NCBI RefSeq assembly: GCF_014633365.1
Contig: NC_068346.1
Coordinates: 37,449,191-37,513,190, forward strand
Direction of reading: 5' to 3'
DNA from: Diospyros lotus
Taxonomy: Eukaryota > Streptophyta > Magnoliopsida > Ericales > Ebenaceae
DNA length: 64,000 nt
Shown: positions 11,028 to 21,301 of the stretch, piece by piece
How positions within the stretch are numbered: the stretch's first letter is position 1
How the letters are laid out: each line of letters starts with the position of its first letter
Translations under genes and position numbers: made by a program
The notes under the pieces: model-generated
Database searches by the model: none
What the model saw: only the letters and a program-made list of their open reading frames with translations
What the model was told of the DNA's origin: nothing

Positions 11028-11560
11028 ATGTCAAGATTGGATTTTCCATGCGGTGCCTGCAAGTACTTGAGAAGAAGATGTATTCAAGGTGCATCTTTGC
11101 CCCTTATTTCTGCAATGAAACAAGAACTACTGATTTTGAAGCTATTTACAAGGTTTTTGGTGCTAAAAATGCCTTCAATCTCCTGACACATCTTCCGGTA
11201 AGAGACCGTAATGAGGTTGTCGCTACAATCTTATATGAAGCTCAATCTAGGATTCAAGATTTGATTTACGGTTGTGTATTTGAAATTTTTGCCTTCCAAC
11301 AGCAAGTATGATGAACTCTTAATCCTTAATTTTTTTGAGTTTCTAGACTTAATTTACTAACTATGTGTGATTTTTAGGTTAACAATCTGCAAGTTTATTT
11401 AGCCTTTTTAAAAAAGTTTGTAGACTCTTATGCAAATCTTCAAAATGTTCAAAATCGATTTCACTCAGAAACCAACTCTATTCCAGAATTGGATTCGAGC
11501 ATCGCCGGTGATTTTGTCGATGAACTCAGATCAATCGTGTTCGGCAGACATCAGCATTGA
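11028..11560 (+). pseudogene. LOB-domain (LBD class I) transcription factor gene with one frameshift
   Basis: Exon 1 is 11028-11305, a 72-bp GT-AG intron is 11306-11377, and exon 2 is 11378-11560 (TGA). Exon 1 encodes the LBD C-block (C-x2-C-x6-C-x3-C, CGACKYLRRRC then GC near 11058-11092) and a GAS block with FEAIYKVFGAKN and HLPVRDRNE. It then has YEAQSRIQDLIYGC and a short leucine-zipper-like heptad spanning the splice site (FQQQ, then VNNLQ). The intron position after QQQ is typical for LBD genes. The frame changes once, near 11088-11092, consistent with a 1-bp deletion between the third and fourth cysteines. LBD proteins are nuclear DNA-binding regulators of lateral organ and root development. 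This is either a recent pseudogene or a real gene with a sequence error; everything else looks intact, though the C-terminal tail is short. Confidence 0.8.
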
Positions 11561-11936
11561 GTGTGGGTGAATTAGATTTTTTTTTTTATTATTTGTATAA
11601 TTTATTAAGCTGTAATAATGAGAAATGAGTTGAGAGAAATGAAGACCTTTTCCAAGATGTTGTTTTCATCAATCAAATATATTTATTTAAATTTTAAATA
11701 TATAAAATAATTTAATTGGTGAAAAATAAAATAAAATTAGCATTTATAGCGTCGCAAAATTTATTAATTTAATAATTAAAAATAATTTTTATGATTATTT
11801 TTTAAAAATTATCGTAAAATTTAGAAAATAATTTAATAATTAAAAATTAAATTAAATAATTTAATTTTTTAGTCTTTTTTAATATTATTTTATCTTTGCC
11901 CATCTTGCCTAAAATTCTTGGCTGTGTCCCTTAAAG
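11561..11936. other. AT-rich intergenic stretch
   Basis: Very AT-rich DNA with poly-T near 11578-11590 and repeated AATTTAATAATTAAAA-like motifs. It probably contains the 3' UTR of the LBD gene at its left end. No gene, clear repeat or hairpin is supported. Confidence 0.5.
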
Positions 11937-12066
11937 GCTCAGGGCATAGAACTTGCCTTGGGATCCAATAGCATTAGTAAAGTGCATAAGTTGTCGTTTG
12001 TTAAGAATAGGGGGTCAGCGAGCTTGCAAACTTGCTTGCACCATTTCTATCCACAAAAACTCGGAT
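11937..12066 (-). pseudogene. Small F-box/DUF295 gene fragment (duplicate of 45.9/46.7 kb)
   Basis: About 130 bp is closely similar to two stretches that are separated by about 690 bp at 45926-45966 and 46661-46733. Here they are contiguous (ATTAGTAAAGTGC), so this copy preserves the site before the insertion at 45967-46657. On the minus strand it encodes part of a DUF295 domain around NAIGSQGKFYALSL. It is far too short to be functional. Confidence 0.75.
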
Positions 12067-12099
12067 CTCCTTCCTAGCTTTAATAGAGTACGACCTGTT

Positions 12100-12740
12100 T
12101 TTTTATGCGCTGATGCTTGGGAAATTCGAACCTGATTCATTTCCAAGTATTTCATCTACTGATACAGATATTTGAGACGGTGCAATTGTTGAAACAGGAA
12201 TACAAATTGTATACTAATTGCAGTAAATACAGCAACCCACAAAACAAGGAAATCCACCGCAATACACTACAATATAACAACAGCAAGGGAACAGAGTTGC
12301 AAACCTAGATTCCGGCGGGGCAAGAGGCAACCGGAGAACACGGGTTCAATGGAAACACCATCGGAAAATTCACATGGTAAGAAGCTAAGAGAATCCGACA
12401 ACCGAGACACGCTGGGAAGCGTTGTTCTGAAGATAGAAATGCCATGTTCCGATCATTGGCAGGCTCCAACAACTCTCAACACATGATACAATAGTCTACT
12501 CCAGCGAACAACAACCACGATTGGCCAGATCTAGCATAACTCTGGAAAGAACTTGGTCCTTGTGATAGAATGAACTCCGAGGGAAAATCCAACACAAAGA
12601 AACTCTTAAATGGGCGATGAGAATAGCAAGGCTCAACTAGCCTTTTATAGCTGGGTCGAGGGCACCAAACAGTTGCTGCCTTCAAGGCAACATTGATCGC
12701 CAGAGTAAATGGTCGACGCTTGAAGCAATCGAAGCAGTCA
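12100..12740 (-). repeat. Possible solo LTR or LTR fragment
   Basis: No gene is visible. On the minus strand a TATAAAAGG box lies at 12641-12649, followed by moderately GC-rich transcribed-looking sequence, which resembles an LTR U3-R-U5 layout. I could not identify reliable ends or a target-site duplication, so this is tentative. Confidence 0.25.
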
Positions 12741-13014
12741 AAAAAATTAATTAAGGATAAACCAAACCATCGCTAGAAACCCCTGGAGGGCAAAAAAAAA
12801 AAAAACAATAATTTTGATTTTCTATATATAAAAATAAATATATAAATCAACACCCAACCTGACATGAATGATGGCGGCGCACGAGGGCCCAAGAATTCGC
12901 CCGTTCACAAAATCTAGGTATCCCTTAGTGCCTAAACCTGAGTAAGAGAAAGGAGTATAAATACTTACTCCTATCTATTCGCACAACTAATGTGAGACAC
13001 AATCATACTCATAC
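12741..13014. other. Intergenic
   Basis: Contains a poly-A run at 12792-12807 and a TATA-like GTATAAATAC near 12957. No coding potential is supported. Confidence 0.4.
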
Positions 13015-13017
13015 TTA

Positions 13018-13959
13018 GAGCATCTCCAACGGGGAGTGGCATCTGGGGTGCCATCCCCATAACTGTCGAAATGGCACTCTAGATTAAAAATCAACCACTC
13101 CAATAGGGGTGACATATGGGGTTGCAAAATGGCAACAACCCTCTTGCGGTGTTATTTTTACAACCTCTACAGAGAGAAAAAGAAATAGATGTAAACTCCA
13201 ATTGTCATTTCCAACGGCCCAATTTCAACTTATATTATAAAATAGAAATAGATTATCTGAAGCAGGGGTTTTCAGGCGAGGCGTGTGATGGAGCAAGAGA
13301 GAGCCAAAGAGGCAACGAGGGGCGAGGCCGAGGCTGAGGCGGCAACGCTGGCGAGCAACAAAGCGAGAAGAATCGAGAGATGCAACAAGCGAGAACAAGG
13401 CAAGCGACCAATGAGAGAGCCGACGAGGGCAAAGGGTGAGGAATGACTGATCGAGGACGAGGGCGAGGTGACGACTGGCAAGTAGCGACTGGCGAGGGCG
13501 AGAGGGGGTGAGCCGTCGAGGGGAATGACGCAAGAGGAAGAGGCGCAGAGAAGGGAAAGGAAGAGGCGCAGAAGAGGGAAATGAAGTTTCTAGGGAGGCG
13601 TAGAAGGCTATATATAATCAATTATATATATAATTATTTTTATTTTAGTTAATTAATTATCAATTATATATAAAAATAAATATTTTGATTTTAGTTAATT
13701 GTTAGAATTTAAATTGATTATTTTATGTTAGAATTATATATTTTGATTTTAATTTAAAATAAGTATTTTAGTTAATTTTTAGAATTTATTTTAATTGATT
13801 ATTTGAATTTAAAATTTGATAAAAAAATATTAAATTGACACTCCAATTTTGATACCTATTATTGAAGCAAGTTTATCTTTTAAAGGTATTATAACACTAT
13901 TTAAAATTACAAATAAATAATTTAACACGTCAAAATAACACTCCCTTGAAGATTCACTC
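13018..13959. mobile_element. Tourist-like (PIF/Harbinger) MITE with GC-rich core
   Basis: Flanked by TTA target-site duplications (13015-13017 and 13960-13962). The terminal inverted repeats are GAGCATCTCCAACGGGGAG on the left and, reading the right end inward, GAGTGAATCTTCAAGGGAG. The left terminus matches the common plant Tourist-type start GAGCATCTCC. The centre (13255-13605) is unusually GC-rich and purine-skewed, giving long Arg/Ser-rich spurious ORFs on both strands. The rest is AT-rich. No transposase is encoded. Confidence 0.7.
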
Positions 13960-13962
13960 TTA

Positions 13963-14953
13963 GAGTTACACTCGCAATTACACACAAACCCACAATATAC
14001 CAATTAAATCAATAATTTAGTTATGAGGAGCAAGCTGACTCGTTGGGTCATTTTCAAAGTATAGTGATGAAGTTGGCTTCAAAACAAAAGTACAGTAGTC
14101 TTTTATTTGATCCTTCACCCCTTTATTTTAATCAATTTATAATAATAGAATTTTATGAAATATTTTTAAAATTAATTAGGACATTGTGGTTATTTTTTTA
14201 ACGCTCAAATCTAAATTTTGTATTAAAAAAGATATTAAAGAAGTTCTTAATCAAAAAGTAAACTACAAAAAGATTAAGCGTTCTCAGTTATAAATTTTTA
14301 AAAAATACATAAAAACAAAGCATCCACTTGTATAATAAAACAAAGTAAAATTCTAACCAAAATTATAAATAGTTTTTATAACTTTATAATAATTATTAAT
14401 ATAAATTAAAAAAAGCAGCCATTCATTGAACCCTCTTGAGTAATGTTCAGTACAGTCCACTACAAATTTATATATTCCCCCTTGTTCTCCCCATGCTGTC
14501 TTGCATAGAAAAGTAACCCAAATATATTTATTTAATTTGTGATTGGCCCAACTTGGACTTAAAATATTTATTTAATTTGTCTTGCATTATTGTCCCAAAC
14601 TTCCCCTTGGAGTTTTTGTGCCCCCAGCTGGTCAAGTGCCTCCAGCTGTGACCAGTCACAGCTGAGCTACCATGTGGGCTTGTCTTGCATTATAGTTGTC
14701 AAAGTTTTGGGGCACTCGCTTTACATAAAATAAGCTTTACTTCACGAATTACGAGTCCTTGATTTGAAACATCAAGTCCACGAGGGCGGCTTGGTTGGTT
14801 TGGTTCAATTGCGAGACCCTTGCGCTCTTAGTCTTGGCCAATGATCCGCTGCTAACGAGCTGCTTTTGTTAGCTATTTACATGCATATATGTCATACATA
14901 AACTTCCATTTCAAGGAAGAAAATTTTGGTTGGTGAAATAGTTCATCCGAAAT
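13963..14953. promoter_or_regulatory. Upstream region of LecRLK-1
   Basis: AT-rich DNA with no gene. It contains a perfect 10-bp-stem hairpin (CAGCTGTGAC-CA-GTCACAGCTG) at 14643-14664, about 290 bp before the LecRLK-1 ATG. The GAAACAGTCCAC motif found upstream of the other LecRLK copies is not seen here. The real promoter limits cannot be read from the sequence. Confidence 0.35.
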
Positions 14954-17020
14954 ATGAAGAGGGTGGTCTGCAATAGCTTCCCAACATCAACATCTAATAT
15001 GATCCTTCTCCTGGTCCTGGGCAGAATCGCGGTTTGCAGTCTGCTTGCAGCCCCTTATTGTGCAACTGCGCTGAGATTCAATCTCACTAGTAATATTAGC
15101 AGCAGCAGCAGCATTGGGCCTCAGCTTGCCATCAGTTCAAATATAATTAAACTCTACGGAGATGCTAACATCTCAGACCAAGGCATCATCCAAGTCACCC
15201 CAGACGAGCAGGGCATATACCGTCAAAACAGAGCCGGCAGAGCCGTCCACGCCGACTCTCTTCATCTTTGGGACAAGCCTTCTGGGAATTTGGCAGATTT
15301 CAGCACCAATTTCGTGTTTGTGATTGACTCAAACGGGAGCTCCAGATATGGAGATGGGCTGGCGTTCTTTCTTGCACCTATACATGACGTTCCCAATAAT
15401 ATCAATCCGGGTGGAGCCATTGGCCTTCCTATGAATCAAATCAGCAACCACTCATGGAAACCAATCACCTCATTTGTTGCTGTGGAGTTCGATACCTATC
15501 TCAATGGAATAGATCCACTAACATCATCCAGAACCCATGTGGGCATCGACATCAACACTACCCACTCGAACGTTACTCAAGAGTGGCTTAGCAACATTAC
15601 CGGTGGAGCAACAAATGAGGCTTGGATTACTTACAATTCTAGTTCGAAAAATCTGAGTGTTGTTTTCACCACTTATCCTGTAAATAACACAAGGGTCGAG
15701 GGAGCCCTTCATTTCTTGGTTGATCTACGGGACTACTTGCCAGAATGGGTTGCCGTCGGTTTCTCCGCTTCAACGGGGGCAAGTTTTGAGACAAACCATG
15801 TTAAATCATGGAGTTTTAGCTCGAGTTTGGTTGTTCCTCACAAAAGCAAAAACAAGGCACCGGTAATACTGGGACTGAGTATGGGCCTACCTGCTTTGGT
15901 GCTTGTGTTCGCCTTAGCTGTCTTTGTCTTCTGGAAGAAAACTAGAGCAAATGATGAATTTGATATTGAACTGTCCATGGATAGTGATCTTCAGGCAGGT
16001 ACTGGGCCAAAGAAGTTCTCTTATAATGAATTGTCCAGGGCAACGGGTAAGTTTGCAGAGGAACAGAAGCTTGGGGAGGGAGGATTCGGAGATGTTTACA
16101 AAGGTTTCTTGAGGGAATTGAACTGCCATGTTGCTGTGAAAAGGATAGCAAAGAGGTCAAAACAGGGAATAAAGCAGTATGCATCGGAAGTGAAGATCAT
16201 TAGCCGGTTGAGGCATAGAAATCTGGTGCAACTCGTTGGTTGGTGCCATGAGAAAAAACAACTCCTGCTTGTTTACGAGTTCATGGAAAATGGCAGCTTG
16301 GATTCCTATCTCTTCAAACAGAAAAGTTTGTTGACGTGGGAAACAAGGTATAAAATTGCTCGAGGCCTTGCCGCAGCATTGTTCTACCTGCACGAAGAAT
16401 GGGAACAATGTGTGGTTCACAGGGATGTGAAATCGAGCAATGTTATATTGGATTCCAATTTCAATGCAAAACTTGGTGATTTTGGATTAGCTAGGCTCGT
16501 TGACCACAACAAAGGGTCACAAACCACGATTTTGGCAGGAACAATGGGCTATATAGCGCCAGAATGTGTATATACAGGCAATGCCAGCAAGGAATCAGAT
16601 GTCTATAGCTTCGGAATTGTCGCATTGGAGATAGCTTGCGGGAGAAAACCCATCGACCATAAGGTCCCAGAAGACCAAATGAGACTGGTTGAATGGGTTT
16701 GGAACCTCTACGGTACAGGAGAGCTCCTAGAAGCAGTGGATCCAAAGATTGGCACGGATTTTGATTGGCAAGAAATTGAAAGATTAATGATTGTGGGGCT
16801 GTGGTGCGCTCACCCTGATCACAATCTGCGGCCTTCCATAAAGCAAGCGATTCGGGTGCTTAGTTGTGAAGCTCCATTGCCCGCCCTTCCGACAACAATG
16901 CCAGTGGCAACATACTTTAGTTATGCTCCCCGAGTAGTGAATACTACTACTTCGACGTCTCTGGACTCTTTTACCTTTGGCCCCTATGTTTCTGAGAGCA
17001 GCAGCCAAGGCCAGTGTTGA
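14954..17020 (+). CDS. L-type lectin-domain receptor kinase (LecRLK-1), 3' end truncated by an LTR
   Basis: A single-exon 688-residue protein. Residues about 1-40 are a signal peptide, 41-295 a legume-lectin domain (LADFSTNFVF, DGLAFFLAP, VAVEFDTYLN, WITYNSSSKNLSV) with many N-glycosylation sequons, 305-327 a transmembrane helix followed by WKK, and about 365-635 a Ser/Thr kinase. Kinase landmarks: GEGGFGDVYKG, VAVKR (catalytic Lys), HRDVKSSN (Asp about 491), DFGLARL (Asp about 509) and APE. All catalytic residues are present, so it should be an active plasma-membrane receptor-like kinase of LecRLK clade IX type. The last Cys codon and the TGA stop are the first six bases of a Copia LTR (TGTTGA, 17015-17020). 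The original C-terminus (about 25 residues) is now at 25005-25082. Polyadenylation may therefore also use the LTR. Confidence 0.9.
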   Translation: MKRVVCNSFPTSTSNMILLLVLGRIAVCSLLAAPYCATALRFNLTSNISSSSSIGPQLAISSNIIKLYGDANISDQGIIQVTPDEQGIYRQNRAGRAVHADSLHLWDKPSGNLADFSTNFVFVIDSNGSSRYGDGLAFFLAPIHDVPNNINPGGAIGLPMNQISNHSWKPITSFVAVEFDTYLNGIDPLTSSRTHVGIDINTTHSNVTQEWLSNITGGATNEAWITYNSSSKNLSVVFTTYPVNNTRVEGALHFLVDLRDYLPEWVAVGFSASTGASFETNHVKSWSFSSSLVVPHKSKNKAPVILGLSMGLPALVLVFALAVFVFWKKTRANDEFDIELSMDSDLQAGTGPKKFSYNELSRATGKFAEEQKLGEGGFGDVYKGFLRELNCHVAVKRIAKRSKQGIKQYASEVKIISRLRHRNLVQLVGWCHEKKQLLLVYEFMENGSLDSYLFKQKSLLTWETRYKIARGLAAALFYLHEEWEQCVVHRDVKSSNVILDSNFNAKLGDFGLARLVDHNKGSQTTILAGTMGYIAPECVYTGNASKESDVYSFGIVALEIACGRKPIDHKVPEDQMRLVEWVWNLYGTGELLEAVDPKIGTDFDWQEIERLMIVGLWCAHPDHNLRPSIKQAIRVLSCEAPLPALPTTMPVATYFSYAPRVVNTTTSTSLDSFTFGPYVSESSSQGQC

Positions 17021-17821
17021 TTTTATGTGATTCAAAATATGTTTAATGTTTTATCATAATGATGACATGCTGTTATGATATTGAGATGAATTATTATATT
17101 TATTCTTGAATATAATTGTGACTCATATTAATTGTTGTTACATGTTGTTAATTATCATGCATATTTTTATTATGGGCTGTTGAGTTTTATTATGGGCTGA
17201 GCCCATATTCTTCTCGGTGGTGTTTGTCCATTGCTAGCCCAAGCCCATTTCCTGGTCCAATTGGCTTTGATATATAAGGGCTGCGAGATGCCCTAATCTA
17301 TAGAACATTCTGATATTTTCTCGTGCTCTCTCTCTCTCTGAAATCCTAGTTGGCGATTTCTTGAAGCGAGACACATCCCATGAATCTTTCGTTTGGATCT
17401 CTGTTTTGATCGGTTGGTTGGTTGTTTCTATGGTAAGATCAGTCGATAAGACAGTTTATTGTTTTATCTCTATGTTGTTTTAAATGCCTGAGGCATGAGA
17501 GATTGATAGAACAGATTCTTATCTTTGATCCCGAGATCGGTATAGAACAAATCTACTCTTGTTCTTGTTTTAGTTTCTGCTTTTCAGTTGTATTGCAATA
17601 CTGTTTCATTTTTCGTTTTATGATCTTGTAATCGATTATAAACTTGAGATCTAGTGGATTGACTAGAGGCGGAGCCTCTATCGTGAGTAGGATATATTGA
17701 TCCGAACATGTATATCGATGTGTCTTGTGTGTGTGAGTTGTGGTTTAAAGCTTTCGATTTTTACTATTTATTACGCTTAATCTGTGTTTGGCCGAGATAA
17801 TAGGTTGGTTAAAAACCTACA
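17015..17821 (+). repeat. 5' LTR of the LecRLK-1 Copia
   Basis: Runs TGTTGATT...CCTACA, 807 bp. It contains a short inverted repeat ATGGGCT-G-AGCCCAT near 17194 and TATATAAGGG near 17272. A CT-rich leader follows near 17325. These are the likely core promoter of the element. It supplies the stop codon of LecRLK-1. Confidence 0.9.
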
Positions 17822-17823
17822 AG

Positions 17824-17836
17824 TGGTATCAGAGCC
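17824..17836 (+). other. PBS, initiator tRNA-Met type
   Basis: TGGTATCAGAGCC, two bases after the LTR end. This is the standard Copia primer site and confirms the plus orientation. Confidence 0.9.
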
Positions 17837-18262
17837 ATGGGGATCCAAGATCCCGGTCAAGCTGTCTCAGATCCAAAAGGTAAATCATACTCTGTTTTTC
17901 CCTAATTTCCTGTACGAATATATATGTCTACTTTACTCTATTAGATATATGCTGCATGCCCTAATTTTTCTGTACATTCTTGATCCTGAACAAGTAATCT
18001 CTGGCTTATCTTACTTTGTGACATTCTCTATCGTGTGTTCTTGTTTGTATTTGAAAAACCTATTTTAGGTTTAATTAATTAATTTTTGGAAAATTAAATT
18101 TCTTCAAAATTGTTTGATCTCATATCCAAAACCTAAATAAGATTGATATCTTATTTGTCTCCCATATATGCTGTTCCTATTTCTGCTTTAATCCTGTCTG
18201 ATTAGTCTTAGTAAATCTCAAATATCACCTGCAATTACCATTCTGTTTTATTGCTTATATAA

Positions 18263-18572
18263 ATGGCTCCATCTAAGTATGAATTAGATAAGTTTGATGG
18301 TAATGGTGATTTTTCGTTATGGCAAAAGAAAATGACCGTCGTATTGGTTCAAAACCAGTGCTTTGAAGCACTGGATAAACCTTCTATAATTGAGAAAGAT
18401 AAAGTAGAACCCCCTTCTACCCCTGAAATGCGTAAAATGGATAGATTAGCCTATAGTCTAATTATTTTAAATCTTTCTGATAAAGTCCTTAGGCAAGTTA
18501 ATAAAGAAAACACTGCCTTAAAGGTTTGGAATAAGTTAGAATCTCTATATTTGACTAAATCTTTAACAGTAA
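18263..18572 (+). pseudogene. Copia gag, N-terminal part
   Basis: Starts MAPSKYELDKFDG and includes FSLWQKKM, LAYSLIILNLSDKVLRQV and WNKLESLYLTKSL, the typical N-terminal Copia gag (DUF4219/UBN2-type) of Tork elements. The frame is cut at 18572 by the solo LTR. The gag resumes after 20393 with SKIYLKGKLFGFKM. A one-base offset exists across the join, so the frame would be shifted even without the insertion. Confidence 0.85.
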
Positions 18573-20392
18573 TGTTGTTGTCAAAATACAACAATTAAAA
18601 TTTATGATGTGCGGTCCACTTGAGCTTGTTGTCGGGTGAGATTAGGTTGCCGTAAGAAAAGTTGCTTTCAAGGGCGTTTGCCACAAGGATTTTACCACAA
18701 GGCTTTGTCACTAGCTCTTTCGCCACTAGCTCTCACCACAAAGCTTCGCCACTAGCTCTCGTCACAAGCCTTAGCTACTAGCTCTTTCGCCACTATCTCT
18801 CGCCACTAGCTCTTTCGCCACAAGATTTTGCCACTAGCTATTGTCACAAGATTTCGCCACTAGCTCTCGCTACAAGATTTTGCCACAAGGCTTCGCCACT
18901 AGCTCTCGCCACAAGATTTCGCCACTAGCTCTCGCCACAAGATTTCGCCACTAGCTCTCGCCACAAGATTTTGCCACTAGCTCTTGCCACAAGGCTTCGC
19001 CACTAACTCTCGCCACAAGGTTTTGCCACAAGACTTCACCATTAGCTCTTTCGCCACAAGGCTTTGCCACTAGCTCTTTCGCTACAAGCTTTTAGCTTCT
19101 CTGCTAGGTTCGCCGCAAGCTTTTGTCATCACCGCAAGGATTTACCTCTGCCACGAGGTCTCGCCGCAAGCTTTTAGCTTTACCGCTAGGTTCGCCGCAA
19201 GCTTTTGCTTTTGCCGCTAGGTTCGCCACAAGGATTTGGCCCTGCTGATGCTCAAAAAATAGATTAGAAGGCTCGCGAGAATCTTCTCCCGCGAAGACCC
19301 TCCGATGCCAAAGTCAGTCTCGAATCCCAATGACTATTCACGAAAACAGTAAAGGTGCATTCAAAGTGTCTCGATTTTACTAAAGTTTGAGGTCTTTTTC
19401 AATGTCCTGTAGCTAGGTATTTATAGGGCACAATTCTTAAGGATGCTTAGTGCTGACACGTGTCATTTGTTGAATGAACCATGTTCGAGATGTGTGATTA
19501 CAATCAAGTATTTGATGCAAGGTCTTGCCACAAGACTTGCCGTTAGGTTTTGCCTTTACCATAAGGTCTCGTAGCAAGGTTTTACCTCCACCACAAGATC
19601 TCACCGCAAGGTCTTGCCTTTGCCACAAGTCTTGCAGCGAGATTTTGCCTTCTCCACAAGGTCTCGCAGCAAGATTTTGCCTTTGCCATAAGGTCTCGCC
19701 GCAAGGTTTTACCTCTGCCACAAGATCTCGCCGCAAGGTTTTTCCTTCGCCATAAGGTCTCGCAGCAAGGTTTCACTCTTCCATAAGATCTCACCGCAAG
19801 ATTTTTCTTTTGCCACAAGGTCTCGCCTCAAGGTTTTACCTCTGCCACAAGGTCTCGCCGCGAGGTTTTGCCTTCGCTACAAGGTCTCGCCGCAAGGTTT
19901 TACCTCTACTACAAGGTCTCACCATGAGGTTTTGCTTTTGCCACAAGATCTTACCGCAAGCTTTTACCTCTACCACAAGGTCTTACCGCAAGGTTTTACC
20001 TCCGCCATAAAGTCTCGCCACAAGGTTTTACCTCCGCCACAAGATCTCGCCGCAAGATTTTGTCTTTGCCACAAGGTCTCGTCGTAAGGTTTTACCTCCG
20101 CTATAAGGTCTCACCGTGAGGTTTTGCCTTTGCCACAAGGTCTCGCCACAAGGTTTTACCTCCGCCACAAGGTCTCGCCGCAAAGTTTTGCCTTTGCCAC
20201 AAGGTTTCATCGCAATGTTTTACCTCCGCCACAAGGTCTAGCCACAAGATTTTGCCTTTGCCACAAGGGGGCTCGCGGCACACTTCCGCAAAACTACTAC
20301 TGCAAGTGGGCTTGTGGCACACTGCCGTGAGCGTTTTTATTCTTTCTTTAAAAATTCTCATTTTTTCTCAACCTATTTTCTATGGCACAACA
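18573..20392 (-). repeat. Solo LTR (1.82 kb) filled with tandem repeats, nested in Copia gag
   Basis: Ends are TGTTG...CAACA with a perfect 5-bp target-site duplication AGTAA (18568-18572 and 20393-20397). On the minus strand a TATAAATA box is at 19418-19425, followed by a transcribed-type stretch that includes GACTTTGGCATCGGAGGGTC, typical of plant LTR R/U5. It also has a G-box-like GACACGTGTC near 19455. This region separates two arrays: array A (about 18650-19240, unit about 26 bp around GCCACTAGCTCTCGCCACAAG) and array B (about 19510-20275, unit 32 bp around CACAAGGTCTCGCCGCAAGG, roughly two dozen copies, partly in 64-bp dimers). No coding region is seen between the ends, hence a solo LTR by recombination. 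Confidence 0.8.
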
Positions 20393-21301
20393 AGTAAGAT
20401 TTATTTGAAAGGAAAATTATTTGGTTTTAAAATGAATACCTCTAAATCTCTAGAAGAAAACCTAGATGACTTTAATGTCATTGTAATAGGTTTAGAAAAT
20501 ATAGATGAGAGTATTTCTGAAGAGAACCAAGCTGTAACCCTTTTAAATGCTTTGTCTGAGTCATATAGAGATTTAAGGACTGCAATGCAGTATGGTAGAA
20601 CTTCTTTATCCTTAGAAGATGTAGTGTCTGCCTTAAGATCTAGGGATCTTGAAGATGATAAGAAAGACAAGAAAATAAATAGTGCTGAAGGCTTAAATGT
20701 AAAGGGTAACTGGAAACAGAAATCTAAGAATAAAGGCAAAGGGAATTCAAGGGGTAGAAGTAAAACGAGGTCAAATTCAAAGTCTAGAGGATCTGGTAGG
20801 AAATCCTCAAAAACTAGAACATGTTGGTATTGCAAGAAAGAGAGTCATGTAAGAAAGAACTGTTACAAAAGAAAAAATGATCTAGAAAAAGAAAGCTCTA
20901 GTAATCAAGATGCAGCAAATATTTTTGATGGATATGATAGTGCAGATGGCCTAATTATGACAGAACATACCATAGGTGATGAATGGATTTTAGATTCAGG
21001 TTGTACTTTTCACATGACACCTAGGAGAGACTGGTTGTTTAACTTCCAACATATAGAAGGTGGTAAAGTCCTAATGGGGAATAATCAATCCTGCAAGGTA
21101 ACTGGTTTAGGGTCAATTTGGTTTAAGATGTGGGATGGAGCATATAGGACTTTAGATAATGTGAGATTTGTGCCAAATCTTAGAAGAAATCTTATTGCCC
21201 TAGGTATGTTAGATTCAAATGGGGGGTCTTATAAGTCAGAAAATGGAGTCCTTAAGGTGTTTAAAGGATCCATGTTAGTTCTTAAGGGAATCCACAAGTA
21301 A
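20393..21301 (+). pseudogene. Copia gag C-terminus and protease
   Basis: Gag resumes with KSLEENLDDFN and RTSLSLEDVVSALRSRDLE. A basic Ser/Arg/Lys-rich linker follows, then a CCHC zinc knuckle (CWYCKKESHVRKNC near 20822-20863). The protease motif WILDSGCTFHMTPRRDW lies near 20983-21033 (catalytic Asp in DSG). The frame ends at a TAA at 21299-21301 that interrupts the continuing pol frame. Family knowledge: gag forms particles and the protease matures them. Confidence 0.85.

Noticed and set aside
13225..13621. Overlapping Arg/Ser- and Pro-rich ORFs as genes
   Set aside because: They are products of the GC-rich, skewed core of a MITE and have no domain.
18640..20280. Array resembling CRISPR-like regular repeats
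   Set aside because: Units are contiguous tandem repeats without unique spacers, in a plant LTR.
19437..20361. Repetitive ORFs over the CACAAGG arrays as repeat-protein genes
   Set aside because: All frames and both strands are open because of the 32-bp repeats, with no start context. They lie inside a solo LTR.
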